64,000 nt of DNA from Rhizobium sp. LC145. Its GTDB lineage: Bacteria; Pseudomonadota; Alphaproteobacteria; Rhizobiales; Rhizobiaceae. The notes beneath the pieces are model-generated. The model worked only from the letters and a program-made list of their open reading frames with translations, did not search any database and was not told where the DNA came from. Shown here piece by piece: positions 8,319 to 20,235 of the stretch (its first letter is position 1; every line of letters begins with the position of its first letter). The translations under genes were made by a program, and so were the position numbers. The DNA lies in NCBI RefSeq assembly GCF_001005825.1, contig NZ_LBHV01000003.1:124001-188000 (forward strand), read 5' to 3'.

Positions 8319-9080
8319 TCAGCGCGCCAGCCAGCCGCCGTCCACGGGCAGCACGATGCCGTGCACATAGTCCGAGGCGGGCGAGGCAAGGAAGACTGCG
8401 GCTCCCCCGAGCTCTTCCGGCTCGCCCCAATGTCCGGCCGGAATACGTCCCAGGATCGCCGCGTTGCGGTCGGGATCGTTCCTGAGGGCTTCGGTATTGT
8501 TGGTCGAGAAATAGCCGGGCGCGATTGCGTTCACGTTGATCCCCTTGCCGGCCCACTCGCAGGCGAGAAGCCGCGTCAGCCCCGCAAGCCCGCTCTTGGA
8601 GGCGGTGTAGGAAGGAATGCGTATGCCGCCCTGGAAGGAAAGCAGCGAGGCGATGTTGATGATCTTGCCGGTCTTGCCTTGGCCGATCACGTGGCGTGCG
8701 AACGCCTGGGAAAGGAAGAATACGGTCTTGAGGTTCACGTCCATCACCGCGTCCCAATCGGCTTCGGTGAAGTCTATCGCGTCGGCGCGGCGGATGATGC
8801 CGGCATTGTTGACGAGGATATCCGCGCGGCCGGTCCAGGCAAGCGCGGCATCGATCACCTCACCGGCCGGCTCTATGGTCGACAGATCCGCTTTGATCAT
8901 GTGGCTTCTTCCTCGGCCCTGGGCGGCAATCGCCGCTTCGGTCTCGGCCATGGATGAACGCCCGACCAGGGCGACATCGGCGCCCGCACCCGCAAGTGCT
9001 ACCGCGATCGCCTGCCCAAGTCCTGTGTTCGCACCGGTGACGATCGCCGTCTTGCCGCTGAGATCGAACGAAATTGCCAT
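8319..9080 (-). CDS. kduD: 2-dehydro-3-deoxy-D-gluconate 5-dehydrogenase (SDR)
   Basis: This encodes 253 residues of a classical short-chain dehydrogenase. It has the cofactor motif TGANTGLG (about residues 15-22), the NNAG motif, and the catalytic Ser-Tyr-x3-Lys set with SYTASK. The N-terminus FDLSGKTAIVTGANTGLGQAIA and the end GIVLPVDGGWLAR are close to KduD, which interconverts 3-deoxy-hexulosonates in pectin/uronate breakdown. Sugar SDRs are hard to separate by sequence, so a related polyol or sugar-acid dehydrogenase remains possible; no kduI or pectin gene is adjacent. It stands alone between the exbB promoter region and the infB terminator. Confidence 0.75.
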   Translation of the reverse strand: MAISFDLSGKTAIVTGANTGLGQAIAVALAGAGADVALVGRSSMAETEAAIAAQGRGRSHMIKADLSTIEPAGEVIDAALAWTGRADILVNNAGIIRRADAIDFTEADWDAVMDVNLKTVFFLSQAFARHVIGQGKTGKIINIASLLSFQGGIRIPSYTASKSGLAGLTRLLACEWAGKGINVNAIAPGYFSTNNTEALRNDPDRNAAILGRIPAGHWGEPEELGGAAVFLASPASDYVHGIVLPVDGGWLAR

Positions 9081-9112
9081 GAACTCTCCTCCTCATCCGT
9101 CTTGATCTGACA

Positions 9113-9143
9113 AGAAAAAACCGCCGGAAATCTCCGGCGGTTT
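9113..9143 (-). terminator. Rho-independent terminator of the rimP-infB operon
   Basis: Stem CCGCCGGA / TCCGGCGG (9121-9128 with 9133-9140) has a 4-base loop and, on the minus strand, a run of six T residues. It lies about 20 bases past the infB stop codon. Confidence 0.9.
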
Positions 9144-9163
9144 CTGTTTGCTTGGTCCGGCGC

Positions 9164-11860
<2,697 letters not shown>

Positions 11861-11961
11861 TCCGTTCCTGTTCCTTCAAACGAGGATCGGATGGCGACAT
11901 CAGACCTCGTTTTTCGATGCGTGCATTCCAGTGCGGCGGCCGGTCCCTGCCGGTGACCGCG

Positions 11962-12651
11962 TCATTGTTTTGGCTGGCCAGCGCCGCCCTCTGCCCCGGA
12001 TTGACCGAACCCTCGGTACTTTTCGAGCATGGTTGCGCGCTTCACTACACCCTCACCCGCCTGCCCTGCAAGCGCGCAAGCATGGATAAAAGCATTCTGG
12101 CCCATCAGTTCGTCCATTTCCGCGCTCGTGAAGAGCGAAAAGGACGGTATGTTTTGCCCGGCATCCTCGCCGAGCGACCGGGCCTTGCGGGCCTGGTCTA
12201 TCTTTCTCACCCCGTCTGCGGCGGCATCCGCCGCGTGAAAGACCGCGATCGCCGCGCCGGAGCGCACGGCGGCGTCCACCTTCATCGCGCCCGTGACGAA
12301 CTGGCCCGCCTTGCGCGCCATGTTCATCATGCCGGCAAGGTCGGCGGCGATCAGCCGGTCGACCAGCGCGCCAAGATCGGCGTCGGCCTTCGCCTCGGTC
12401 TTCAGCGCCCGGGCGAAGAGCTTTTTCTGCGCCGCCCGGTCCACCAACGCCCGTTCCGCCTTTATCCAGCATCCCCTGCCGGGGAGCTGCCGTTTCAGGT
12501 CCGGCACCACCCGTCCATCGGGTGCTGCCACGAAGCGGATCAACGTTTCCGGCGATCCGGCCTCGCGGGTGACGATGCAGGTGCGGTCGTTCACGATAGC
12601 GTCGCTCCGCCCGTCATCGTCGTCATGCGGTTCGCTCACGAGCGGCATCAT
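11962..12651 (-). CDS. YlxR (RnpM) RNA-binding protein fused to an L7Ae-like domain
   Basis: This encodes 229 residues. The N-terminal half (about residues 20-95) is the YlxR/DUF448 domain with RTCIVTREAGSPETLIRFV and the basic motif GRGCWIK. The second half (about 100-190) resembles the L7Ae/L30e-type fold (MMNMARKAGQFVTGAMKVDAAV). In Firmicutes these are two separate genes, ylxR and ylxQ, at the same place between nusA and infB; the fusion is usual in alphaproteobacteria. YlxR of Gram-positives binds and modulates RNase P, so RNA binding is likely here. Two adjacent ATG codons (12651, 12648) overlap the nusA stop. Confidence 0.88.
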   Translation of the reverse strand: MMPLVSEPHDDDDGRSDAIVNDRTCIVTREAGSPETLIRFVAAPDGRVVPDLKRQLPGRGCWIKAERALVDRAAQKKLFARALKTEAKADADLGALVDRLIAADLAGMMNMARKAGQFVTGAMKVDAAVRSGAAIAVFHAADAAADGVRKIDQARKARSLGEDAGQNIPSFSLFTSAEMDELMGQNAFIHACALAGQAGEGVVKRATMLEKYRGFGQSGAEGGAGQPKQ

Positions 12652-14270
12652 TCCTGTTCGGCGGCGTCCGCCTCTTCGGCTTCTTCCGCTTCGTCGGTTT
12701 CCGCAGCCTCACGGGCGAGATCCTCTTCCGTGATCCAGCCGGCGAGCAGGCGGGCCTGGACGATCATGTTCTCGGCCTCGACGCGCGATACGTCCAGCTT
12801 GGAGAACAGACCCTCGTACTTCTTGGTCTCGCCATCCTTGCGCTCGCTCCAGCCGACGAGGTCGTCGGCGGCGCAGCCGGCGAAATCCTCGACCGTCTTG
12901 ATGCCGTCCTCGCCGAGCGCCACCAGCATCGGGCCGTTCAGGCCCTGGATCTGGCGGAGCTCGTCGGAAACGCCGAGTTCCTTGCGCTTGGCATCCATCT
13001 CGGCTTCCAGGCGCTCGAGATATTCGCGGGCACGCATCTGGATTTCGTTCGCCGTGTCCTCGTCGAAGCCTTCGATCGAGGAGATTTCGTCGAGTTCGAC
13101 GTAAGCAAGTTCCTCGACCTGCGCGAAGCCCTCGGAGGCGAGCACCTGGCCGATCATCTCGTCCACGTCGAGCGCGTCCATGAAGAGGCCGGTCCGCTCG
13201 TTGAACTCCTTCTGACGGCGCTCGGATTCTTCCTGCTCCGTCATGATGTCGATGTCCCAGCCGGTGAGCTGCGAGGCCAGGCGCACGTTCTGGCCGCGGC
13301 GGCCGATGGCGAGCGAAAGCTGCTCGTCGGGCACGACCACTTCGATGCGCTCGGCGTCCTCGTCGAGAACGACCTTCGCGACTTCGGCCGGCTGCAGCGC
13401 GTTGACGATGAACGACGCCGGATCCTGGCTCCACGGAATGATGTCGATCTTCTCGCCCTGCAGTTCGCCGACCACCGCCTGAACGCGCGAACCGCGCATA
13501 CCGACGCAGGCGCCGACCGGGTCGATCGAGCTGTCGTTCGATATCACGGCGATCTTGGCGCGCGAACCCGGATCGCGTGCGACGGACTTGATCTGGATGA
13601 TGCCGTCGTAGATTTCCGGCACTTCCATGGTGAAGAGCTTGACCATGAACTGCGGATGGGTGCGCGACAGGAAGATCTGCGGGCCACGCTGCTCGCGGCG
13701 CACTTCGTAGACATAGGCGCGTACGCGGTCGCCATAGCGTAGCGTTTCGCGCGGGATCATCTCGTCGCGGCGGATGATGCCTTCGCCACGGCCGAGATCG
13801 ACGATGACATTGCCATATTCGACGCGCTTGACGCTACCGTTGACGATCTCGCCGACGCGGTCCTTGAACTCGTCGTATTGACGGTCGCGTTCGGCCTCGC
13901 GCACCTTCTGCACGATCACCTGCTTGGCCGATTGCGCGGCGATGCGGCCGAAGTCCATCGGCGGCAGCGGATCGGCAATGAAATCGCCGATCTTGGCATC
14001 GGGGTTGCGGTCGCGAGCAAGCTCCAGCGGAATCTGGGTGGTATAGTCCTCGGCCTGTTCCACCACTTCCAGCAGGCGCTGGAGGCGGATTTCGCCGGTC
14101 TTGGAATTGATGTCGGCGCGGATATTGGTTTCCGAGCCGTAGCGGGAGCGGGCAGCCTTCTGGATGGCGTCGGCCATCGCGGCCAGCACGATCTCGCGGT
14201 CGATGACCTTTTCGCGCGCCACTGCATCCGCGATCTGCAGAAGTTCAAGCCGGTTCGCACTCACTGCCAT
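12648..14270 (-). CDS. nusA: Transcription termination/antitermination factor NusA
   Basis: This encodes 540 residues. The N-terminal RNA polymerase-binding domain (about 1-130) is followed by the S1 domain (about 135-200, [20 protein letters not shown]). Two KH domains come next ([25 protein letters not shown] and [21 protein letters not shown]). Two C-terminal helical acidic repeats contain the [31 protein letters not shown] element, and an acidic Ala/Glu tail ends the protein. NusA controls pausing, termination and antitermination. It lies 64 bases after rimP and overlaps ylxR, in the standard rimP-nusA-ylxR-infB order. Confidence 0.96.
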   Translation of the reverse strand: MAVSANRLELLQIADAVAREKVIDREIVLAAMADAIQKAARSRYGSETNIRADINSKTGEIRLQRLLEVVEQAEDYTTQIPLELARDRNPDAKIGDFIADPLPPMDFGRIAAQSAKQVIVQKVREAERDRQYDEFKDRVGEIVNGSVKRVEYGNVIVDLGRGEGIIRRDEMIPRETLRYGDRVRAYVYEVRREQRGPQIFLSRTHPQFMVKLFTMEVPEIYDGIIQIKSVARDPGSRAKIAVISNDSSIDPVGACVGMRGSRVQAVVGELQGEKIDIIPWSQDPASFIVNALQPAEVAKVVLDEDAERIEVVVPDEQLSLAIGRRGQNVRLASQLTGWDIDIMTEQEESERRQKEFNERTGLFMDALDVDEMIGQVLASEGFAQVEELAYVELDEISSIEGFDEDTANEIQMRAREYLERLEAEMDAKRKELGVSDELRQIQGLNGPMLVALGEDGIKTVEDFAGCAADDLVGWSERKDGETKKYEGLFSKLDVSRVEAENMIVQARLLAGWITEEDLAREAAETDEAEEAEEADAAEQE

Positions 14271-14334
14271 TGTCGTTGGTCTCCGTAGATCGAATTATGA
14301 GGGGCTCTTCTGGAGGCCCGATGTCTCTGTTCGG

Positions 14335-14922
14335 TTATTCGTCGTCTGCTTCGTTCTGGTTCGCGGCTTCGGCCTTGGCGAGCTTGTCGGCCTTCAGCGC
14401 GTCGCGGATCAGATCGTCGGTCAGGATAAGCTTGGCGTCTGACAGCGCCGTGAACGGAATCCTGACGCGCGGCTCTTCGCCATAGGCCACCTGATCGCGC
14501 TCGATCGTGAAGCCTTCCCCGTCCGCATCCGAAATCTTGCCCCGGAACCGCTTGCGGTTGTCGATGAGGATCGACGTCTCGCATTTCACCAGATGGCCGC
14601 TCCAGCGCGCGAAATCCGACTTGCGGACCATCGGCCGGTCGATGCCCGGCGAGGATACTTCGAGATGATACGCTTTATCGATCGGATCTTCCACATCGAG
14701 AACCGGCGAAATGGCGGTCGAGACCTTTTCGCAATCCTCGACGGTCATCGTTCCGTCGGTGCGCTCGGCCATGACCTGAAGCGTCGCGCCGTTCTGGTTC
14801 ATCAGTCGGACTCGCACGAGGCGATAGTCCATCGCGACAAGTACGGGTTCGATGATTTCGGCGACCCTGAGATCGAGACCGGTCTCGACGATGAGCCGCG
14901 GCTCGTTTTCGGTTGGCGGCAT
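14335..14922 (-). CDS. rimP: Ribosome maturation factor RimP
   Basis: This encodes 195 residues with the two-domain RimP layout. The N-terminal alpha/beta domain has [45 protein letters not shown] and [14 protein letters not shown], the family signature. The C-terminal SH3-like domain carries [24 protein letters not shown] Lys/Ala/Glu-rich tail follows. RimP assists late assembly of the 30S subunit. It is first in the operon; upstream lie a hairpin with a T-run and a promoter that together make a leader of about 135 bases. Confidence 0.95.
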   Translation of the reverse strand: MPPTENEPRLIVETGLDLRVAEIIEPVLVAMDYRLVRVRLMNQNGATLQVMAERTDGTMTVEDCEKVSTAISPVLDVEDPIDKAYHLEVSSPGIDRPMVRKSDFARWSGHLVKCETSILIDNRKRFRGKISDADGEGFTIERDQVAYGEEPRVRIPFTALSDAKLILTDDLIRDALKADKLAKAEAANQNEADDE

Positions 14923-15002
14923 AAGCTCTCCGGCAATGATTGACCCTTGGGATTGGCCCCCTGGGGATTGGCCCTAAGGCTGTTTTGCTGCGAGCGCCTA
15001 AC

Positions 15003-15035
15003 AAAAAAGAGCGGGTCCTCGCCGAACCCACTCTT
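15003..15035 (-). terminator. Terminator-like hairpin in the rimP-nusA-infB leader
   Basis: On the minus strand AAGAGTGGGT and ACCCGCTCTT form a 10-bp stem (one G-T pair) around a 9-base loop, followed at once by TTTTTT. It lies about 85 bases upstream of the rimP start and downstream of the inferred promoter, inside the leader. No minus-strand gene precedes it that would need a terminator. Confidence 0.6.
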
Positions 15036-15062
15036 CATCAGACGATCAAGAATATGGCCTGC

Positions 15063-15090
15063 ATATAAGCTTTCCGGCCGCCGATTGCAA
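15063..15090 (-). promoter_or_regulatory. Candidate promoter of the rimP-nusA-ylxR-infB operon
   Basis: On the minus strand TTGCAA (15090-15085) and TTATAT (15068-15063) are 16 bases apart. A start near 15056 would put the terminator-like hairpin at about +21 to +54. Confidence 0.5.
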
Positions 15091-15194
15091 TACTTGCCTG
15101 GGAAAGAGGCCGAAGCGAAAAAATCCGCTTGTCAGGCCGGGAACATTCTCTAGTTAGGGAGTGAACAGCAGCCGGACAAGACGAGGGAGGAAAC

Positions 15195-16826
15195 GTGCCG
15201 GATCGGGTATCGCCGCTGGCTCCTTTCGGGCATGAGACTTTCCGCAACATCTGGGTTGCGAGTCTGGCTTCGAATTTCGGTGGTCTCATCCAGGCGGTCG
15301 GCGCGGCCTGGATGATGACTTCCATTTCGGATTCCGAGAACATGGTGGCGCTGGTGCAGGCCTCCACGGCCCTGCCGATCATGCTGTTCTCGCTGGTCTC
15401 GGGCGCGCTTGCCGATAGTTTCAACCGCCGCCGGCTGATGATCACCGCGCAGTGTTTCATGCTTGCCGTTTCGGCATTGCTCACGCTCTTCGCCCATTTC
15501 GAACTGCTCACGCCCTGGCTCCTGCTTGCCTTCACCTTCCTGATCGGCTGCGGGACGGCGCTCAACAATCCCTCCTGGCAGGCTTCGGTGGGAGACATGG
15601 TCCCCCGTGACGTGCTTCCGGCGGCAGTGTCGCTGAACAGCATGGGTTTCAACATCACCCGCAGCCTCGGGCCGGCGCTCGGCGGCGCGATCGTCGCCGC
15701 TGCGGGGGCCGCCGCTGCCTTCGCGATCAACACCGTTTCCTATTTCGCGCCGATCACCGCACTTCTGCGCTGGAAGCCGGACATACCCAATACCACCCTG
15801 CCGCGCGAAACGCTCGGCCGCGCCATCTCCGCCGGCTTCGGCTACGTGGCGATGTCGCCCAATATCCTCAACGTGCTGTTTCGCGGCCTCTTGTTCGGTC
15901 TCTCGGCCAGCGCCATTCTCGCCTTGATGCCGATCGTCGCGCGCGATCTCGTCTCGGGCGGCCCCTTGACCTATGGCGTCATGCTCGGCGCCTTCGGCGT
16001 CGGTGCGATCGGCGGCGCGCTGATGAACACCCGTATCCGGGAGGTCTTGTCGAGCGAAGCGATCGTCCGGCTCTCCTTCCTCGGCTTTGCCGCGAGCGCC
16101 GCCGTTGCCGGCCTCAGCACCAGCACCTGGCTCACCTGTCTTGTGCTGCTCGTGCCCGGCGCCTGTTGGGTTCTGGCGCTTTCCCTCTTCAACACGACGG
16201 TGCAGCTCTCGACGCCGCGCTGGGTGGTCGGCCGGGCGCTCTCCTTCTATCAGACGGCCACCTTCGGCGGCATCGCGCTCGGCAGTTGGGTCTGGGGCCT
16301 CGTTGCGGAAGCCTCCGGCGTGTCGATGGCACTCACGATATCAAGCCTTGTTATGCTGGTCGGCGCGGCGGTCGGGCTGCGGGTGCCGGTACCGCAATTC
16401 GGTGCCGTCGATCTCGATCCGCTGAATCGTTTCAACGAACCGCTCTTGAAGTTCGACCTGCAGCCGCGCAGCGGTCCGATCGTCTCGCTGATCGATTATA
16501 CGATTGCGGCGGAGGACGTCCCGGAATTCCTGGCTCTGATGTCCGGCCGCCGGCGGGTCCGCATCCGCGACGGTGCTCGCCAATGGGCTTTGATGCGTGA
16601 TCTGGAACACCCGGAAATCTGGACCGAGACCTATCACACCGCCACCTGGGCGGATTATGTGCGCCATAATCAGCGCCGCACGAAGGCGGACCAGGAGATC
16701 TGGGATGGTATCCGTCGACTGCATCGCGGCGATGATGGCCCGCGCGTCCACCGGATGATCGAGCGTCAGACCATTCCGCCGAAAAGTGACATCATCTACA
16801 AGTCGCCACCCGATCTGCATCATTAG
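15195..16826 (+). CDS. MFS exporter with C-terminal cytoplasmic extension
   Basis: This encodes 543 residues. The first 400 form a major facilitator of the MFS_3/EntS-like type with about 11-12 membrane segments, starting FRNIWVASLASNFGGLIQAVGAAWMM and with the loop-2-3 motif GALADSFNRRRLM. The last 120 residues are soluble (VSLIDYTIAAEDVPEFLALMSGRRRVRIRDGARQWALMRD onward, split here by length), resembling the dimeric alpha/beta-barrel tail seen in this MFS subfamily. The substrate is unknown; relatives export siderophores or drugs. The start is GTG with GAGGGAGG five bases upstream. A GNAT gene follows after eight bases, so the two are probably co-transcribed. Confidence 0.82.
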   Translation: MPDRVSPLAPFGHETFRNIWVASLASNFGGLIQAVGAAWMMTSISDSENMVALVQASTALPIMLFSLVSGALADSFNRRRLMITAQCFMLAVSALLTLFAHFELLTPWLLLAFTFLIGCGTALNNPSWQASVGDMVPRDVLPAAVSLNSMGFNITRSLGPALGGAIVAAAGAAAAFAINTVSYFAPITALLRWKPDIPNTTLPRETLGRAISAGFGYVAMSPNILNVLFRGLLFGLSASAILALMPIVARDLVSGGPLTYGVMLGAFGVGAIGGALMNTRIREVLSSEAIVRLSFLGFAASAAVAGLSTSTWLTCLVLLVPGACWVLALSLFNTTVQLSTPRWVVGRALSFYQTATFGGIALGSWVWGLVAEASGVSMALTISSLVMLVGAAVGLRVPVPQFGAVDLDPLNRFNEPLLKFDLQPRSGPIVSLIDYTIAAEDVPEFLALMSGRRRVRIRDGARQWALMRDLEHPEIWTETYHTATWADYVRHNQRRTKADQEIWDGIRRLHRGDDGPRVHRMIERQTIPPKSDIIYKSPPDLHH

Positions 16827-16834
16827 GGCCACCC

Positions 16835-17293
16835 ATGTACACGTTCCGAAAAGCCCGTCGTGATGATCTGACCGCCATCATCAGCCTGCTGGCCGAAGAC
16901 AAGCTTGGCCAGTCGCGCGAGGTGGTTTCCGAACCTGTCGATACCCGCTACCAGGAGGCGTTCGCCGCCATCGAGGCGGATGCCAACCAGCTTCTTGCCG
17001 TGGCGGTGGGCAGGAATGATGTCGTGGTCGGCTGCCTGCAGCTTTCCTTCGTCCCCGGCCTGTCGCGCACCGGCATGTGGCGCGGCCAGATCGAGAGCGT
17101 GCGCATCGCCTCCGACGAGCGCGGCAGCGGGCTGGGTTCCGCATTCATCGAATGGGCGGTGGAAAGGGCGGCCGAGCGGGGCTGCGGACTGGTTCAGCTT
17201 ACCTCCGACAAGGCCCGGCTGGATGCCATTCGATTTTATGAGAAGCTTGGCTTCGTCGCGAGCCACGAGGGTTTGAAGCGCAATCTACCTTAG
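16835..17293 (+). CDS. GNAT family N-acetyltransferase
   Basis: This encodes 152 residues with one GNAT fold. The acetyl-CoA pyrophosphate-binding motif A is visible as IASDERGSGLGSAFIEWA (Arg-x-x-Gly-x-Gly/Ala pattern), and motif B as ARLDAIRFYEKLGF. The substrate cannot be named. It starts eight bases after the MFS gene on the same strand. Its last nine bases overlap the end of the convergent lytic transglycosylase gene. Confidence 0.85.
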   Translation: MYTFRKARRDDLTAIISLLAEDKLGQSREVVSEPVDTRYQEAFAAIEADANQLLAVAVGRNDVVVGCLQLSFVPGLSRTGMWRGQIESVRIASDERGSGLGSAFIEWAVERAAERGCGLVQLTSDKARLDAIRFYEKLGFVASHEGLKRNLP

Positions 17294-18523
17294 CTGCGCC
17301 TTCAGGGAGGCGTCGGGATAGCAGGTCTGGACAAGGCCGTTCTTCGCCTGCCAGTCGCCGAGCGAACGGCGCGTCTTGAAACCAGGCAGACCATCAACAT
17401 TGCCGACGTCATAGCCCCTGGCAACCAGCGCCTTCTGCATGGCGAGCACGTCCGAGCGCAGCATCTTGCCGACATCGCCCCAGTTATCCTTGAAGGATCC
17501 CGCACCGTGGGCGATCCGGTCGGCGAGGTTGCCGATGAAGAGCGCGTAGAGATCTGAATTGTTATATTGCTTGAGCACGTAGAAATTCGACGTGACGATG
17601 AACTCCGGCCCATGCCGGCCAGCCGGGACCAGCATCATGCCGGGCGCCCTCATCTCCGAGGACGGAAAAGCCTTGCCGGAAATCCGCTCGATCCCCGCCG
17701 AAGCCCAGGCGGAAATCGGTGATGCGAGATCGGGCCCTTCCTGCGCGCAGCTCACATTCGCAGGGATAGCCACCTCGAAGCCCCAGTCGCGGCCTCGGCT
17801 CCAGCCTTCCTTCTGAAGATAATGGGCGATCGAGGCGAGCGCATCGGGCACGGAGTTCCAGATGTCCGGATGGCCATCTCCGTCGAAATCCACGGCATAT
17901 TTCAGGTAGCTGGAGGGCATGAATTGCGGCTGGCCGAGCGCGCCGGCCCAGGAGCCCATCATCTTCGAAGGTGCGATATAGCCGCGCTCGACCATGGTCA
18001 GCGCCGCGATGAGTTCGGTGCGGAACATCTCCTTGCGGGTCGACATGAAGGCCTTCGTCGCCAGCACGTCGAAAGCGGAATAGGGAAGCTTCGCGCGGCC
18101 GAAGCCGGATTCTCGACCCCAGATTGCCACGACGATCTCGCCCGGCACGCCATAGGCAGCTTCGATCTTTTTCAGCGTCGCCGCATGGGTGGCGGCGAGG
18201 CTTCGTCCGGTTGCGGCAAGCCCCTGCAGCCGCTTCTCCGAAAAATAGGCGCCCGGCGAGGAGAATTCCGCCTGGCTCTGGTCCTGCTTCTTCGGCGGCT
18301 TGGTTCCCGGTGGCACCAGATCGGGCAGGTCCCAGTTGAGCTTTATGCCCTGAAACGCGGCCTTCAGCGTGCGTTCCGAAATTCCCGCCTTCTTAGCCTC
18401 CGAACCAAGATCGCCGGCGATCCATCGCTGGAACTGCCGCTCCACATCCGCGCGCGATTGGGCAAGCGAGGAAAGGGGGAGAAGAAAGATCAGGGCGGCA
18501 AGGGCAATTGCAGCTTTCTTCAT
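17285..18523 (-). CDS. Lytic murein transglycosylase, MltB type, with peptidoglycan-binding domain
   Basis: This encodes 412 residues. A signal peptide covers about residues 1-21. The SLT_2/MltB catalytic domain spans about 28-325 with the catalytic Glu in AIWGRESGFGRAK and the family sequence SWAGALGQPQFMPSSYLKYAVDFDGDG (cut for length in the family signature). A C-terminal PG_binding_1 domain (about 350-410, MQKALVARGYDVGNVDGLPG) follows. The enzyme cleaves glycan strands in the periplasm with formation of 1,6-anhydromuramic acid. No lipobox Cys is seen, so it is soluble rather than a lipoprotein like E. coli MltB. Confidence 0.92.
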   Translation of the reverse strand: MKKAAIALAALIFLLPLSSLAQSRADVERQFQRWIAGDLGSEAKKAGISERTLKAAFQGIKLNWDLPDLVPPGTKPPKKQDQSQAEFSSPGAYFSEKRLQGLAATGRSLAATHAATLKKIEAAYGVPGEIVVAIWGRESGFGRAKLPYSAFDVLATKAFMSTRKEMFRTELIAALTMVERGYIAPSKMMGSWAGALGQPQFMPSSYLKYAVDFDGDGHPDIWNSVPDALASIAHYLQKEGWSRGRDWGFEVAIPANVSCAQEGPDLASPISAWASAGIERISGKAFPSSEMRAPGMMLVPAGRHGPEFIVTSNFYVLKQYNNSDLYALFIGNLADRIAHGAGSFKDNWGDVGKMLRSDVLAMQKALVARGYDVGNVDGLPGFKTRRSLGDWQAKNGLVQTCYPDASLKAQLR

Positions 18524-18533
18524 TGCATATCCC

Positions 18534-19139
18534 TCAGATCGTCGTGCGCGCCCGAAGCGCCGCCGTCAGCGTTCCCTCGTCGAGATAGTCGAGTTCGCCG
18601 CCGACCGGCACGCCGTGCGCCAGCCGGGTGATCTTCACGTCGATGTCGGAAAGCTGGTCTGTGATGTAATGCGCTGTCGTCTGCCCCTCGACCGTGGCAT
18701 TGACCGCGATGATCAGCTCGCGAACGCCCCCTTCGCTCACCCGGTCGATGAGGCCGCGGATGTTGAGGTCTTCGGGACCGACGCCGTCGAGCGGCGATAG
18801 CGTGCCGCCGAGAACGTGATAGGCGGCGTTCAGCGCGGCGGCGCGTTCCAGAGCCCAGAGGTCGGAGACGTCTTCCACCACGATGATGACGGACTGGTCG
18901 CGGCGGATATCGGTGCAGACCGTGCAGGGATCGACGGTATCCACATTGCCGCAACGGGAACAGACCTTCACCTTGTCATAGGCCTCGCCCATTGCCAGCG
19001 AAAGCGGCCCGAGAAGCTGCTCCTTCTTCTTGATGAGGTGCAGCGCCGCACGGCGCGCCGAACGCGGCCCGAGGCCCGGCACCTTCGCCAGAAGCTGGAT
19101 GAGTTTTTCGATTTCGGGGCCGGTGACTCGCTTTGCCAT
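18534..19139 (-). CDS. recR: Recombination protein RecR
   Basis: This encodes 201 residues, the standard length. A helix-hairpin-helix region comes first ([19 protein letters not shown]), then a four-cysteine zinc finger [16 protein letters not shown], then the Toprim domain with [15 protein letters not shown] and [16 protein letters not shown]. RecR acts with RecF and RecO to load RecA at gaps; recF is about 12 kb away in this window. In many bacteria recR directly follows dnaX and ybaB; here a LysE-family gene lies between. Confidence 0.96.
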   Translation of the reverse strand: MAKRVTGPEIEKLIQLLAKVPGLGPRSARRAALHLIKKKEQLLGPLSLAMGEAYDKVKVCSRCGNVDTVDPCTVCTDIRRDQSVIIVVEDVSDLWALERAAALNAAYHVLGGTLSPLDGVGPEDLNIRGLIDRVSEGGVRELIIAVNATVEGQTTAHYITDQLSDIDVKITRLAHGVPVGGELDYLDEGTLTAALRARTTI

Positions 19140-19227
19140 GCTCGCTGTTTAGCTCATATGCCGGCAAAACGGAATCGCCGAAGCCTTCGCCTCACGCGAA
19201 ACTTATGGCCGTTCGGGGAAGGCGTTT

Positions 19228-19839
19228 TCAGCGCGCAGCGATCGCCGCGGCCGCACCCGCCATGGTGCCCGCGGAAAGCCGGTTGGCGATCCTGACCGCC
19301 CGCGGGCTTTTCAGGAATTGCCGTGCCTTGGCGGCAAGCGATACCCACAGGAGATCGACGGCCGCGAGAACGATGACCATCGTCGCGACGAGTTCGAGCC
19401 AGCCAGCGAGCGTCACGCGCCCAAGATCGATGATCGACGGCAGGAGCGCCATGTAGAACATCATGATCTTCGGGTTGCCGAGCGTGACGGTCATTCCGGC
19501 GAAGAACATCTTGAGCGCCGATCGGGTTTCCGGCAGTTCCTCGCCGGCGCCGGCGGGTGTGGCGAACCACATTTTCCAGGCGAGATAGAGGAGATAGGCG
19601 ACGCCGATCCATTTGATTGCAAGGAAGACCGTGTGGAAGCTTTCGGCGATGGCCGCAAGGCCGGCGACCGCCAGCGAAAGCCACATGGCCTCTCCGATCC
19701 ACATTGCCGCGATGAAGGGCAGCACGTCGCGATAGCCTTTGGTGAGGACGCGGGCGACAAGCGCCGCGATGCTGGGGCCGGGCGAGCCGGCTGCCACGAA
19801 CAGTGCGGCGGCGAAGACAAGCAGGGATGCGAGCGTCAT
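19228..19839 (-). CDS. LysE/RhtB family amino-acid exporter
   Basis: This encodes 203 residues with five or six hydrophobic segments, the normal size for LysE/RhtB exporters. The N-terminal sequence AGSPGPSIAALVARVLTKG carries the conserved Gly/Pro-rich signature, and LGNPKIMMFYMALLPSIIDL is the characteristic NPK motif of the family. It probably exports an amino acid or similar metabolite; the substrate is unknown. It sits between ybaB and recR on the same strand, interrupting the common dnaX-ybaB-recR order. Confidence 0.88.
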   Translation of the reverse strand: MTLASLLVFAAALFVAAGSPGPSIAALVARVLTKGYRDVLPFIAAMWIGEAMWLSLAVAGLAAIAESFHTVFLAIKWIGVAYLLYLAWKMWFATPAGAGEELPETRSALKMFFAGMTVTLGNPKIMMFYMALLPSIIDLGRVTLAGWLELVATMVIVLAAVDLLWVSLAAKARQFLKSPRAVRIANRLSAGTMAGAAAAIAAR

Positions 19840-19896
19840 GATGCGTCCTCCTCCGCGTGCAGTTTTTGCTGCGCGTCGAGGTCTGTCAAGCTGGCG

Positions 19897-20220
19897 TCAG
19901 AACGGGAATTTCATGCCGGGCGGGATCGGCAGGCCGGCGGTGAGTTCCTTGGTCTTTTCGGCGGCAATCGATTCGGCGCGGCTCTTGGCGTCCTTGTGAG
20001 CGGCGACGATCAGGTCTTCGAGGATTTCCACTTCCTCTTCCTTGAAGAGCGAAGGATCGACCCTCAGCCCCAGCATCTCACCCTTGCCGTTGAGGCGCAC
20101 AGTCACGAGGCCGCCGCCGGAAGTGCCTTCGATCTCGAGAGCGGCGATATCCGCCTGCATCTTCTCCATCTTGGCCTGCATTTCCTTCACCTTGCCCATC
20201 ATGCCCATGATGTCGCGCAT
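19897..20220 (-). CDS. YbaB/EbfC nucleoid-associated protein
   Basis: This encodes 107 residues with the YbaB/EbfC pattern: an N-terminal helix rich in Met, Lys and Glu ([20 protein letters not shown]), a central beta sheet ([20 protein letters not shown]) and a C-terminal helix with [14 protein letters not shown]. The protein binds DNA as a dimer. It starts 15 bases after dnaX, with which it is conserved as an operon partner. Confidence 0.95.
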   Translation of the reverse strand: MRDIMGMMGKVKEMQAKMEKMQADIAALEIEGTSGGGLVTVRLNGKGEMLGLRVDPSLFKEEEVEILEDLIVAAHKDAKSRAESIAAEKTKELTAGLPIPPGMKFPF

Positions 20221-20235
20221 CGTCTTTTCCTTCTC

